Source: DALYDD01 sp046049705 (lineage in GTDB: Bacteria; Patescibacteriota; Minisyncoccia; Phycocordibacterales; CAIZLB01). Taken from it: 30,498 nt of DNA. Below are positions 23,049 to 29,695 of this stretch, piece after piece. The notes under the pieces were generated by a model that worked only from the letters and a program-made list of their open reading frames with translations, did not search any database and was not told the DNA's origin. Position numbers and translations under genes: made by a program. The DNA lies in the NCBI GenBank assembly GCA_046049705.1, contig JBJOQZ010000037.1, positions 1 to 30,498 of the forward strand, in the 5' to 3' direction. Numbering within the stretch: the stretch's first letter is position 1; each line of letters opens with the position of its first letter.

Positions 23049-23954
23049 ATGAATTTATTTTCAAAATTAGCTTCACTCACAATCGCTTTCGCCCTTATCT
23101 TTGGCGCTAGTTTAGGAGTAAATGCTAAAACTGCATCAGCAGTAGTCATTATAGCTGAGAACACAGCTGAAATGTGTACAGATGGTATCGACAATGACGG
23201 TGACTTCGTTACTGACTTGTCAGATACAGATTGCGTATCTTTTGCTCCAGCACCTGTTATGGGTGAATTAGGTGTAGAAAATACACTTGCACTCTGTACA
23301 GACGGTATCGACAATGACTTTGACTTCGTCACTGACTTGTCCGACACAAACTGTGCAGCTTTTGCCCCGGCCCCTGTTCTACCTGCTGAAAATACTGCAG
23401 AAAAGTGTACAGACGGTATCGACAATGACGGTGACTTCGTTACTGACTTGTCAGATACAGATTGTGCCGCTTTCGCACCAGCACCAGTAGTACCTACTAC
23501 TCCTACGACTCCATCAACACCTGCTATTACTCCTGGTTCACAAACTGGAGTGAGTGGTACAACTGGCGGTGGATTTAGCGGATCAACAGGTCTACCTACT
23601 GGTCAATCAGTATTAGGTGCTACAACTGGTCCTGCTACAGGTGCAAGTTGTAAGACTGTGATCACAAAGTACATGAAACTTGGTGATCGAAACACTGAAG
23701 TATCTAAACTTCAAGTTGCTCTCAATTCATTGATGGGTAAGAAACTTGCGATTACTGGAGTATACGATCAGGCTACATTTAATGCAGTCGTTGAATTCCA
23801 GAAAGCGCATTCTAAGTTAGTACTTAAGCCATGGGTAGATGCAGGTCTGATGAATACTGAAATCGCCACTGGATATGCGTACATTACTACAATCCACACA
23901 ATCAATAGCATGCTTTGTGGTGGTAACTACGGTCCACTTCCAGCACTAAAATAA
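23049..23954 (+). CDS. Secreted protein with three Asp-rich repeats and a peptidoglycan-binding domain
   Basis: 301 residues. A Sec signal peptide (about 1-31, ending TASA) leads into three 34-residue repeats at 37-70, 77-110 and 114-147. Each has the shape CTDGIDNDGDFVTDLSDTDC, an Asp-rich loop resembling calcium-binding DxDxDG / thrombospondin-3-like motifs closed by a Cys pair. A Thr/Pro/Gly linker (148-198) follows. Residues about 200-260 (MKLGDRNTEVSKLQVAL, LAITGVYDQATFNAVVEFQK) match the PG_binding_1 fold. The third domain should hold the protein on the cell wall while the repeats project outward. It has its own strong promoter and terminator inside the ribosomal cluster, so it is probably abundant. 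Confidence 0.85.
   Translation: MNLFSKLASLTIAFALIFGASLGVNAKTASAVVIIAENTAEMCTDGIDNDGDFVTDLSDTDCVSFAPAPVMGELGVENTLALCTDGIDNDFDFVTDLSDTNCAAFAPAPVLPAENTAEKCTDGIDNDGDFVTDLSDTDCAAFAPAPVVPTTPTTPSTPAITPGSQTGVSGTTGGGFSGSTGLPTGQSVLGATTGPATGASCKTVITKYMKLGDRNTEVSKLQVALNSLMGKKLAITGVYDQATFNAVVEFQKAHSKLVLKPWVDAGLMNTEIATGYAYITTIHTINSMLCGGNYGPLPALK
23157..23489 (+). repeat. Three tandem in-frame 102-bp repeats
   Basis: Units at 23157-23258, 23277-23378 and 23388-23489 encode near-identical 34-residue modules. The first and third share an uninterrupted run across the Asp-rich loop at the nucleotide level; the second differs at Gly-to-Phe and Asp-to-Asn. This suggests recent duplication or gene conversion. Confidence 0.85.
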
Positions 23955-23973
23955 TCTGAGTGTAGGGAATACC

Positions 23974-24007
23974 ACAAAAAGAGCCTCATACATGAGGCTC
24001 TTTTTGT
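23974..24007 (+). terminator. Intrinsic terminator after the peptidoglycan-binding protein gene
   Basis: Near-perfect inverted repeat ACAAAAAGAGCCTCAT / ATGAGGCTCTTTTTGT with only AC between the arms (effective 4-nt loop). The T-run lies in the 3' arm. Confidence 0.9.
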
Positions 24008-24050
24008 TATATGTAAAAGCGGAGCCAAGGTTGGGGAGGTTACGATACTA

Positions 24051-24079
24051 TTGACTTTATATACTTTATGTGATAGACT
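24051..24079 (+). promoter_or_regulatory. Promoter of the anomalous secreted-protein gene
   Basis: TTGACT (24051-24056), 17-bp spacer containing TGA at 24071-24073, TAGACT (24074-24079). The predicted start near 24086 leaves a leader of about 110 nt. Confidence 0.65.
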
Positions 24080-24088
24080 TATGGTAGT

Positions 24089-24188
24089 CCGTTCTTTGAT
24101 ACCCATGTCTGCCACTTGGGTGGAAGATTATGTATAAAGGACGGCAGTCTCAGAAAAAAACTACGTTCCATGGCGGTAAAACCGCCAT
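24089..24188 (+). other. Structured 5' leader of the anomalous gene
   Basis: A long-range helix pairs CCGTTCTTT (24089-24097) with AAAGGACGG (24136-24144, one G-U). Inside it ACCCA (24101-24105) can pair with TGGGT (24117-24121). A second hairpin ATGGCGGT / ACCGCCAT (24170-24188, AAA loop) ends 7 nt before the ATG. It looks like a regulatory leader; no known riboswitch was recognised. Confidence 0.45.
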
Positions 24189-24195
24189 CCAGTAC

Positions 24196-25221
24196 ATGAA
24201 ATCAAAATCCACCCTTGCGGCCCTCATCGCCGCGACTCTCGCGCTCGTCTTGACGGGCTTTGCCGTGGCGCAGAATGCGCCGTACTACGATGTCTTGGGA
24301 GAAATCTCGACTTCGGATGTTACCAAAGTGTCCATGTCCGATTCAGACCCCTGGACAATGGAACTGCCTGTTCCACCAACTGAAGCGGCGACATTGTCCG
24401 GTTTCAATACCGGGTTTTATGTCAATGCTAGCGTCAATGAGCGTGGGGTCATTCTTGACTCCATGCGCATGACCCAGTGTACGTTCAGTCTATATCACCT
24501 TGATGTCCTCACAGGAGCAGAGACTCCTGTTTTGCGTCCAGGTGGTACAGTTACTGATATCCCAATCTCACTGTACACCAACGAATTCGTGACACCGCAA
24601 GGTGCTCATACTAGGCCTTCGGTGTTCACTACTGGGACGCTGGACTTCACGGGTAACTACAATAGCGTTGCAAATACGCCGGCTGTAGGAACCATAGTAT
24701 CAAACGTGGCTCGTCTCTGGATGACCAAACAACTGTTCACTTGGAACAATGTTCCGGATTTCACACGTCCGACCTTGAACCAAGGATACGTCGTGCGCTG
24801 GACCGTTAGGTTCGTGCCGGTCTACCAAGGGGTGCAATACCCTGAGGTGACGCTGAATCCTACATTCCGGTACAAGGTGATTGATATCCCTTTGCCAGAG
24901 TTTGTCAGCATCAGACAGTATGATGAAGGCGAAGGACATTCCAAAGGGAACGTCCTTCGGATGTCTGGCTCTTACCTTGAGTTCTTTGAGCTTCAGCGCT
25001 CGCCGGACTTGGTAAACTGGACACCATTCTCATCACAGGGTGAAGGGGCAAACTGGGTCGGGCCCAATACATATTCATTTGGTGGAGGTCTGATTGGACC
25101 AAACATCTTTGAATGGGTGATCCCGAGCACAATGACTAATGCTTTGCCACGCGAGTTCTATCGCATGGTGTGGACAGGTCGGCGGGGAAGCTGGAGACCC
25201 CAGTTTCCAGTGGCATCCTAA
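24196..25221 (+). CDS. Secreted protein of unknown function, foreign-looking composition
   Basis: 341 residues from MKSKSTLAALIAATLALVL, a clear Sec signal peptide cut near FAVA-QNA. The frame opens at ATG 24130, but the signal peptide sets the start at 24196. The mature protein is beta-rich and has one internal Cys. The C-terminal segment (FFELQRSPDLVNWTPF, REFYRMVW) resembles a short module seen at the ends of secreted proteins in other phyla such as Verrucomicrobia; this is from memory and uncertain. GC content is visibly higher than in its neighbours. None of its 17 arginines is CGA (5 CGC, 4 CGT, 4 CGG, 2 AGG, 2 AGA), the reverse of the flanking genes. Probable horizontal acquisition. 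It has its own promoter, structured leader and GC-rich terminator. Confidence 0.75.
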   Translation: MKSKSTLAALIAATLALVLTGFAVAQNAPYYDVLGEISTSDVTKVSMSDSDPWTMELPVPPTEAATLSGFNTGFYVNASVNERGVILDSMRMTQCTFSLYHLDVLTGAETPVLRPGGTVTDIPISLYTNEFVTPQGAHTRPSVFTTGTLDFTGNYNSVANTPAVGTIVSNVARLWMTKQLFTWNNVPDFTRPTLNQGYVVRWTVRFVPVYQGVQYPEVTLNPTFRYKVIDIPLPEFVSIRQYDEGEGHSKGNVLRMSGSYLEFFELQRSPDLVNWTPFSSQGEGANWVGPNTYSFGGGLIGPNIFEWVIPSTMTNALPREFYRMVWTGRRGSWRPQFPVAS

Positions 25222-25242
25222 GAGGTCTGGCCAACCTCATCG

Positions 25243-25276
25243 AACCCCCTTCTGCGGCAGCGCAGTAGGGGGTTTT
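25243..25276 (+). terminator. GC-rich terminator of the anomalous gene
   Basis: AACCCCCTTCTGCG / CGCAGTAGGGGGTT with a GCAG loop and one T-T mismatch, followed by TT. A smaller hairpin GAGGT / ACCTC (25222-25238) starts right after the stop codon. The GC-rich style matches the gene rather than the genome. Confidence 0.75.
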
Positions 25277-25377
25277 CTACTACCTCAAATCTGCAAACAA
25301 AGGTATAGGGACCAGTGTGCAAGAACATGATTAATCCCCACCCTCATCTCCAAATCTTTGCATAAAAAGCTTTTTTA

Positions 25378-25386
25378 TGATATAAT
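25378..25386 (+). promoter_or_regulatory. Extended -10 promoter of the CAP-domain gene, leaderless
   Basis: TGATATAAT, identical to the tpiA extended -10. TATAAT at 25381-25386 ends 7 positions before the ATG at 25393. Confidence 0.75.
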
Positions 25387-25392
25387 ATAGAT

Positions 25393-26484
25393 ATGGTAAA
25401 ATTACTTGAAACAAGTAAAAATACTCTAAAAACATCCCTTTACAAGGCCAAATCTTGGGCAAAATATGCTCTAAAACATGCTTTGGTCTCAGGTGAACAT
25501 AATGGTCATAAGCCAGCTGTACTTAAACTCGAAGCAAGCTTTGCGATTATAGTCTTTTTTAGCCTCTCAATCTTTGGGATTAAACAAATTTCGACATTTG
25601 CATTATCCAAGCAATCATTTTTAAGTGAGGTGTATCCTGCTGTAGTAGCAACCCTTACCAATAATGGCCGACAAGCCATAAACGCGCAAAAACTTAAGCC
25701 ATTGGCCTATAATCCAGTATTAGAGGCTGCTGCGCTTAAAAAAGCCGATGATATGATTGCAAAGGGGTACTTTGCACATAATAGCCCTGACGGAAAACAG
25801 CCATGGGATTGGATTAGGGAAGAGGGTTACGAATATGTCTATGCGGGTGAAAACCTAGCTATAAACTTCGCAGATTCAATCGATGTATATCAGGCGTGGA
25901 TGAATTCACCTGGTCATAGGGCAAATATCCTTAATCAACACTATACTGAAGTCGGGATCGGGGCACGAAAAACCTATGTAGATGGCCGTGAAAGTATCAT
26001 AGTCGTCCAAATGTTTGGATCTCCTACAAAAGGGTATATCACAAAAAGAAATCAGGCTAACGATACGCTTTTAAGCCAAAAAAATCAGGTTTCCACTACC
26101 TCTAGTTCAACAATACTGACTCTCATTGTTGGCGCTACGACATCTACATCAACCGTAATTACAACAAATACTACAACCACTACTTCAACATCTATAAATC
26201 TTGCTGTTCTTGGTGCAAGTACTGATAGTGAAGAGTTTCAAACAGAAGATATCCATACAACAACAGCGTTTGTTGGTGGCATTGCTACAAATCCCAAATT
26301 AATTGGTCTGATACTTTACATTTTCTTCGTGATAATCATAAATATCGCCGTTATTGGCATCGGGCGAACCGAATATCACCATAATCATAAAAAGTCTATA
26401 TTTATAGCCGTAGTATTGCTTTCGGTCCTTTCACTTATTTCTGTATATTTCTTCGCTATTTCTCCAGAAGTACTTCTTGTATAG
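25393..26484 (+). CDS. Membrane-anchored CAP/SCP-domain (YkwD-like) surface protein
   Basis: 363 residues. A short basic N-terminus, one membrane helix (about 46-68), then a CAP domain (about 80-205) with NNGRQAINAQKLKPL, AAALKKADDMIAKGYFAHNS, GENLAINFADS, AWMNSPGHRANILN and YTEVGIGA. The CAP cavity residues (His in FAHNS, Glu in AGENLA, His in PGHRAN) are present. A Ser/Thr-rich low-complexity linker (about 225-275) leads to two C-terminal membrane helices (about 300-322 and 333-355). The function of bacterial CAP proteins is poorly known; cell-envelope interaction is inferred. Third of the surface genes inserted between rplB and rpsS. Confidence 0.88.
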   Translation: MVKLLETSKNTLKTSLYKAKSWAKYALKHALVSGEHNGHKPAVLKLEASFAIIVFFSLSIFGIKQISTFALSKQSFLSEVYPAVVATLTNNGRQAINAQKLKPLAYNPVLEAAALKKADDMIAKGYFAHNSPDGKQPWDWIREEGYEYVYAGENLAINFADSIDVYQAWMNSPGHRANILNQHYTEVGIGARKTYVDGRESIIVVQMFGSPTKGYITKRNQANDTLLSQKNQVSTTSSSTILTLIVGATTSTSTVITTNTTTTTSTSINLAVLGASTDSEEFQTEDIHTTTAFVGGIATNPKLIGLILYIFFVIIINIAVIGIGRTEYHHNHKKSIFIAVVLLSVLSLISVYFFAISPEVLLV

Positions 26485-26512
26485 TCTATGAATAAAAAGT
26501 GAGCAGCTAGAT

Positions 26513-26543
26513 TTGACATTACTCATTTTTTTGTTAGTATAAC
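26513..26543 (+). promoter_or_regulatory. Promoter of the rpsS-rplE unit
   Basis: TTGACA (26513-26518), 13 nt, TGT, TAGTAT (26535-26540). An overlapping TATAAC (26538-26543) is an alternative -10 with a 19-bp spacer. Predicted start 26547-26550. Confidence 0.7.
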
Positions 26544-26550
26544 GAGCACT

Positions 26551-26574
26551 AGCTCTCCGTGAGCTATTATTTTT
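26551..26574 (+). promoter_or_regulatory. 5' leader hairpin of rpsS (twin of the rpsN leader)
   Basis: AGCTC (26551-26555) / GAGCT (26561-26565), TCCGT loop, then ATTATTTTT. ATAAAAC follows directly before the ATG at 26585. The same elements in the same order precede rpsN. Possible attenuator, 5' stabiliser or ribosomal-protein-binding site. Confidence 0.55.
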
Positions 26575-26584
26575 CGCATAAAAC

Positions 26585-26929
26585 ATGGCACGATCACTCA
26601 AAAAAGGTCCACTCGTAATCGAAAGATTACTCAAAAAAATCGAAGGCAAAAAACCATCTGAAACTGGTGTTATTAAGACATGGTATAGAGCATGTCATAT
26701 CTCTCCTGAGATGGTGGGCTTTATCTTTGGTGTCTACAACGGTAAAACGCATGTAGAAGTACTTGTTACAGAAGAGATGGTAGGTCACCGACTTGGTGAA
26801 TTTTCACCTACTCGAAAGTTTAATAGACACGGAGGTAAGATGCAGAAAGAGCTCGACGCTGCTAAAAAGCAAGCTGAAATTACAGCTGCTAAATCAGCCA
26901 AAGCTGCAACTACTCCAACTAAAAAATAA
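26585..26929 (+). CDS. rpsS: 30S ribosomal protein uS19
   Basis: 114 residues. MARSLKKGPLVIERLLKKIE, VIKTWYRACHISPEMVGF, NGKTHVEVLVTEEMVGHRLGEF and SPTRKFNRHGGK are family motifs. The last about 25 residues form an Ala/Lys-rich tail beyond the usual about 92. Contacts S13 and S14 in the 30S head. Opens the second half of the ribosomal cluster from its own promoter; rplV follows after 18 nt. Confidence 0.96.
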   Translation: MARSLKKGPLVIERLLKKIEGKKPSETGVIKTWYRACHISPEMVGFIFGVYNGKTHVEVLVTEEMVGHRLGEFSPTRKFNRHGGKMQKELDAAKKQAEITAAKSAKAATTPTKK

Positions 26930-26947
26930 TTAATCTAGGATAAGACC

Positions 26948-27424
26948 ATGAAAGCTACACTATCTAACTATCGACAATCTCCACGAAAAGTTGCACTCGT
27001 TGCAGGTCTTATCCGAGGAAAGAAAGTTTCAGACGCTATGAGCGCAGTTCGTTTTGCTGTAAAACGAGCTTCTAATCCTATTGAAAAACTTCTCAATAGC
27101 GCTATTGCAAACGCTAAGAACATGGGTGTAGAAAACCCTATGGATCTCTTCGTAACAGAGATTCGAGTCGATAAAGGAATTGTGCTCAAGCGATTTATGC
27201 CACGGGCACGAGGTTCATCTGCTCAAATTTTGAAGCGATCAAGTCATATTTACCTTACTCTTGGTGATAAGCCAGTAAAAGGTAAGCAGGCGGATGCGAG
27301 CAAAGTTGGAATAGCTGAAGCTCCTGTTAAGGCAGCTGGTAAAACAACTGCTAAAAAAGCTTCAAAGGAACCAAAAGCTGAATCAAAGGCTAAGGCACCG
27401 AAGACTAAGAAAGTTACTAAATAA
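26948..27424 (+). CDS. rplV: 50S ribosomal protein uL22
   Basis: 158 residues. The core (about 1-108) includes NYRQSPRKVALVAGLIRGKK and the tunnel loop LKRFMPRARGSSAQILKRSSHI. The remaining 50 residues are a Lys/Ala/Pro-rich disordered tail, so the protein is longer than the usual about 110. AGGATAAG before the ATG is a weak Shine-Dalgarno. rpsC follows after 11 nt. Confidence 0.95.
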   Translation: MKATLSNYRQSPRKVALVAGLIRGKKVSDAMSAVRFAVKRASNPIEKLLNSAIANAKNMGVENPMDLFVTEIRVDKGIVLKRFMPRARGSSAQILKRSSHIYLTLGDKPVKGKQADASKVGIAEAPVKAAGKTTAKKASKEPKAESKAKAPKTKKVTK

Positions 27425-27435
27425 TCAATCAATAT

Positions 27436-28092
27436 ATGTCACATACAGTTCACCCATATGCACATAGAATCGGAATCATCAGAGGTTGGAAGTCTCGATG
27501 GTTTTCAACTCATGCTCGTTTTCGAAAGAATCTAAAGTGTGACGTGCTTTTGCGTGAATGGCTCGAAAAGAAGATGCGAGGACAATATATTGGTGATTTT
27601 GAAATTGAACGAGGTGAGAATAATCTTCGTATCATTATCAAGACTTCACGACCAGGTATGATTATCGGTCGAAATGGAGAAGGGGCTATCAAACTCAAAA
27701 ACGATATCCTTAAATTCATGAAGAAAATTGACGCTGATACTAAGGTTGATCTCAAAGTTGAAATCGAGGAAATCAAATCTCCAGAATCAAGCGCATCTAT
27801 TGTTGCTCAAATGATTGCTGAAGGTCTTGAAAAGCGTATGCCATTCCGACGAGTTATGAAGCAAATGGTTGAAAAGGTTATGGCGAGTCGAGAAGTACAA
27901 GGTGTACGTGTATATCTTGGCGGACGACTCGGTGGAGCCGAAATGGCCCGAATCGAAGAGCTCAAAAAAGGTCGAATCCCTCTTCAGACATTCCGATCAG
28001 ATATCGATTTCAAACGATATGAAGCAAACTTGCCATATGGAAACATTGGTATTAAAGTTTGGATTTATAAAGGTGAGGTATTCAATAAATAA
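27436..28092 (+). CDS. rpsC: 30S ribosomal protein uS3
   Basis: 218 residues, normal. The N-terminal arm opens MSHTVHPYAHRIGIIRGWKS. The KH domain has SRPGMIIGRNGEGAIKLK (GRNG is the GxxG loop). The C-terminal domain reads VQGVRVYLGGRLGGAEMARI and YGNIGIKVWIYKGEV. Forms part of the mRNA entry helicase with S4 and S5. No Shine-Dalgarno (AATCAATCAATAT precedes the ATG). Confidence 0.97.
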   Translation: MSHTVHPYAHRIGIIRGWKSRWFSTHARFRKNLKCDVLLREWLEKKMRGQYIGDFEIERGENNLRIIIKTSRPGMIIGRNGEGAIKLKNDILKFMKKIDADTKVDLKVEIEEIKSPESSASIVAQMIAEGLEKRMPFRRVMKQMVEKVMASREVQGVRVYLGGRLGGAEMARIEELKKGRIPLQTFRSDIDFKRYEANLPYGNIGIKVWIYKGEVFNK

Positions 28093-28114
28093 TTAGCAAT
28101 CTAACGTTACTCCC

Positions 28115-28558
28115 ATGTTATTCCCTAAGAAAGTTAAACATCGAAAATGGCAGACAGGCCGAAAAAATGCTAAGAAGCTCGCAACACGAGTAGAGTCTCG
28201 AGCTGCAAAGATCTCTTTCGGATCTTTCGGTCTCAAAGCACAATCTGCTGCTCGTATGACTTCAAATCAAATTGAAGCTGCTCGAAAAGCATGTTCAAGA
28301 ACTCTAGGTAAAACTGGGCGTATCTGGATTCGAGTATTTCCTGATAGACCTGTTACTCAAAAAGGTGCTGAAACACCGATGGGTAAAGGTAAAGGAGATC
28401 CAAAAGGATTCTGTTTTGAAGTATTGCCAGGCCGTATGATTTTCGAAGTAGACGGTGCTGCATCTGAAGCAGTAGCTCGAGAAGCACTCCGAAAGGCTGG
28501 CACAAAGCTTCCAATTACTACAAAAGTTCTCGCACGAACTGAATTTGAAGCCGAATAA
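28115..28558 (+). CDS. rplP: 50S ribosomal protein uL16
   Basis: 147 residues, slightly above the usual about 137. MLFPKKVKHRKWQTGR, ISFGSFGLKAQSAARMTSNQ, RIWIRVFPDRPVTQKGAETP and MGKGKGDPKGFCFEVLPGR are diagnostic. The arginine equivalent to the hydroxylated E. coli Arg81 (IRVFPD) is kept. Supports tRNA binding at the A site. rpmC follows after 14 nt. Confidence 0.97.
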   Translation: MLFPKKVKHRKWQTGRKNAKKLATRVESRAAKISFGSFGLKAQSAARMTSNQIEAARKACSRTLGKTGRIWIRVFPDRPVTQKGAETPMGKGKGDPKGFCFEVLPGRMIFEVDGAASEAVAREALRKAGTKLPITTKVLARTEFEAE

Positions 28559-28572
28559 TTTACATCACTCAC

Positions 28573-28761
28573 ATGAAAGACCTCAATACAAAATCAAAAA
28601 AAGACCTCATCAAAATGCTCAATGACAAGCGAGATTCTCTCCAGTCATTTCGATTTGGTGGCGCTGGATCAAAGGTCAAAAATGTGAAAGAAGGTAAAAA
28701 TATTCGAAAGGATATCGCCCGAATCATGACAGCATTACAGTCTGTATCGCAAACAAATTAA
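28573..28761 (+). CDS. rpmC: 50S ribosomal protein uL29
   Basis: 62 residues, normal. MKDLNTKSKKDLIKMLNDKR and the C-terminal KNIRKDIARIMTAL form the two-helix hairpin typical of L29. Located at the tunnel exit beside L23. The LRFQ-like region reads LQSFRFGGAGSKVKN. No Shine-Dalgarno. Confidence 0.93.
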   Translation: MKDLNTKSKKDLIKMLNDKRDSLQSFRFGGAGSKVKNVKEGKNIRKDIARIMTALQSVSQTN

Positions 28762-28785
28762 ATTTAATACATTAAAAGTAATATT

Positions 28786-29052
28786 ATGAACAAAACTTCT
28801 GAAGCACCAAAAATGGTACACACAACCAAAAAGCGAGTCCTCAAGGGACGAGTAGTATCTGACAAGATGCAAGATACTATCGTTGTTCTTGTAGAACGAT
28901 TCGTAAAGCTTCCTAAGTACCAAAAGTACGTAGTGCGAACAAAGCGATATAAGGCACATGATGCTGGAAACACTAAGAAGATTGGTGATATCGTAAACAT
29001 CGAAGAGTGTCGACCGATGTCAAAAGATAAGCGATTCATAGTTATCCGATAA
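28786..29052 (+). CDS. rpsQ: 30S ribosomal protein uS17
   Basis: 88 residues. After a short N-terminal arm: RVLKGRVVSDKMQDTIVVLV, HPxY-like KLPKYQKYVVRTKRYKAHD and KIGDIVNIEECRPMSKDKRF. The OB-fold and the RPxSKxK motif are intact. A primary 16S rRNA-binding protein. Preceded by an AT-rich gap without Shine-Dalgarno; rplN follows after 10 nt. Confidence 0.96.
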   Translation: MNKTSEAPKMVHTTKKRVLKGRVVSDKMQDTIVVLVERFVKLPKYQKYVVRTKRYKAHDAGNTKKIGDIVNIEECRPMSKDKRFIVIR

Positions 29053-29062
29053 TACTAATACC

Positions 29063-29434
29063 ATGGTACAAGATAGATCACTTTTACAAGTAGCAGATAA
29101 TACAGGAGCAAAGATTGTTCGTGTATTCAAAGTGCTTGGAGCAGCAGGGAAGCGATATGCTGAAATTGGCGACACTGTTATTGTTTCTGTTCAGAAAGCT
29201 GAACCTCGAAAGACAGTTAAAAAGAAAGATGTACTTCGAGCGGTTATTGTTCGACAAAAGAAAGCTTTTCGTCGTAAAGATGGTTCATATGTTCGATTCG
29301 ATGAAAATGCAGTGGTTATCCTTGATAAAAATAAGGATGAACCTATCGCAGGTCGTATTTTCGGTCCTATCCCACGAGAAATCGCAGAGCTCGGATATCA
29401 GAAGATTGCCTCTTTGGCACCTGAGATTGTTTAA
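29063..29434 (+). CDS. rplN: 50S ribosomal protein uL14
   Basis: 123 residues, the standard size. MVQDRSLLQVADNTGAKIVR, KKKDVLRAVIVRQKKAFRRKDGSY (basic loop; shown in two parts as KKKDVLRAVIVRQ and KKAFRRKDGSY), VRFDENAVVILD and the C-terminal RIFGPIPREI are signatures. Lies at the subunit interface, where RsfS binds. No Shine-Dalgarno; rplX starts 24 nt downstream. Confidence 0.97.
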   Translation: MVQDRSLLQVADNTGAKIVRVFKVLGAAGKRYAEIGDTVIVSVQKAEPRKTVKKKDVLRAVIVRQKKAFRRKDGSYVRFDENAVVILDKNKDEPIAGRIFGPIPREIAELGYQKIASLAPEIV

Positions 29435-29458
29435 TCACCAATACGTAACATCACTACT

Positions 29459-29677
29459 ATGCATATCAAAAAAGGAGATACAGTAAAGGTTCTAACAGGA
29501 AAAGATGCAGGTAAAACTGGTAAAGTTTTACGTTCTTTCCCTGCGGACAATAAAGTATTGGTTGAAAAAATCAATCTTAAAAAGCGACATCAGCGATCAA
29601 GAAAACAAGGGGGTAAAGGCCAGGTAGTCGAGATGGCACATCCAATTCACGCTTCAAACGTGGTAAAGTCAAAGTAA
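29459..29677 (+). CDS. rplX: 50S ribosomal protein uL24, short form
   Basis: 72 residues against the usual about 100. The KOW motif KGDTVKVLTGKDAGKTGKVL is complete, followed by VLVEKINLKKRHQRSRKQGG and VVEMAHPIHASNV. The C-terminal zinc-ribbon/extension found in many bacteria is absent. Assembly initiator of the 50S subunit. rplE follows after 18 nt; no Shine-Dalgarno. Confidence 0.94.
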   Translation: MHIKKGDTVKVLTGKDAGKTGKVLRSFPADNKVLVEKINLKKRHQRSRKQGGKGQVVEMAHPIHASNVVKSK

Positions 29678-29695
29678 TAGTCTAAGTATATATTT

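Noticed and set aside
24130..24195. ATG 24130 as start of the anomalous secreted protein
   Set aside because: The added 22 residues precede a clear signal peptide beginning at 24196 and lie within the structured leader.
291..29694. Wholesale use of genetic code 25 (UGA = Gly)
   Set aside because: All complete genes are intact without internal TGA, so heavy code-25 usage as in typical Gracilibacteria does not fit; only a marginal or emerging use remains possible.
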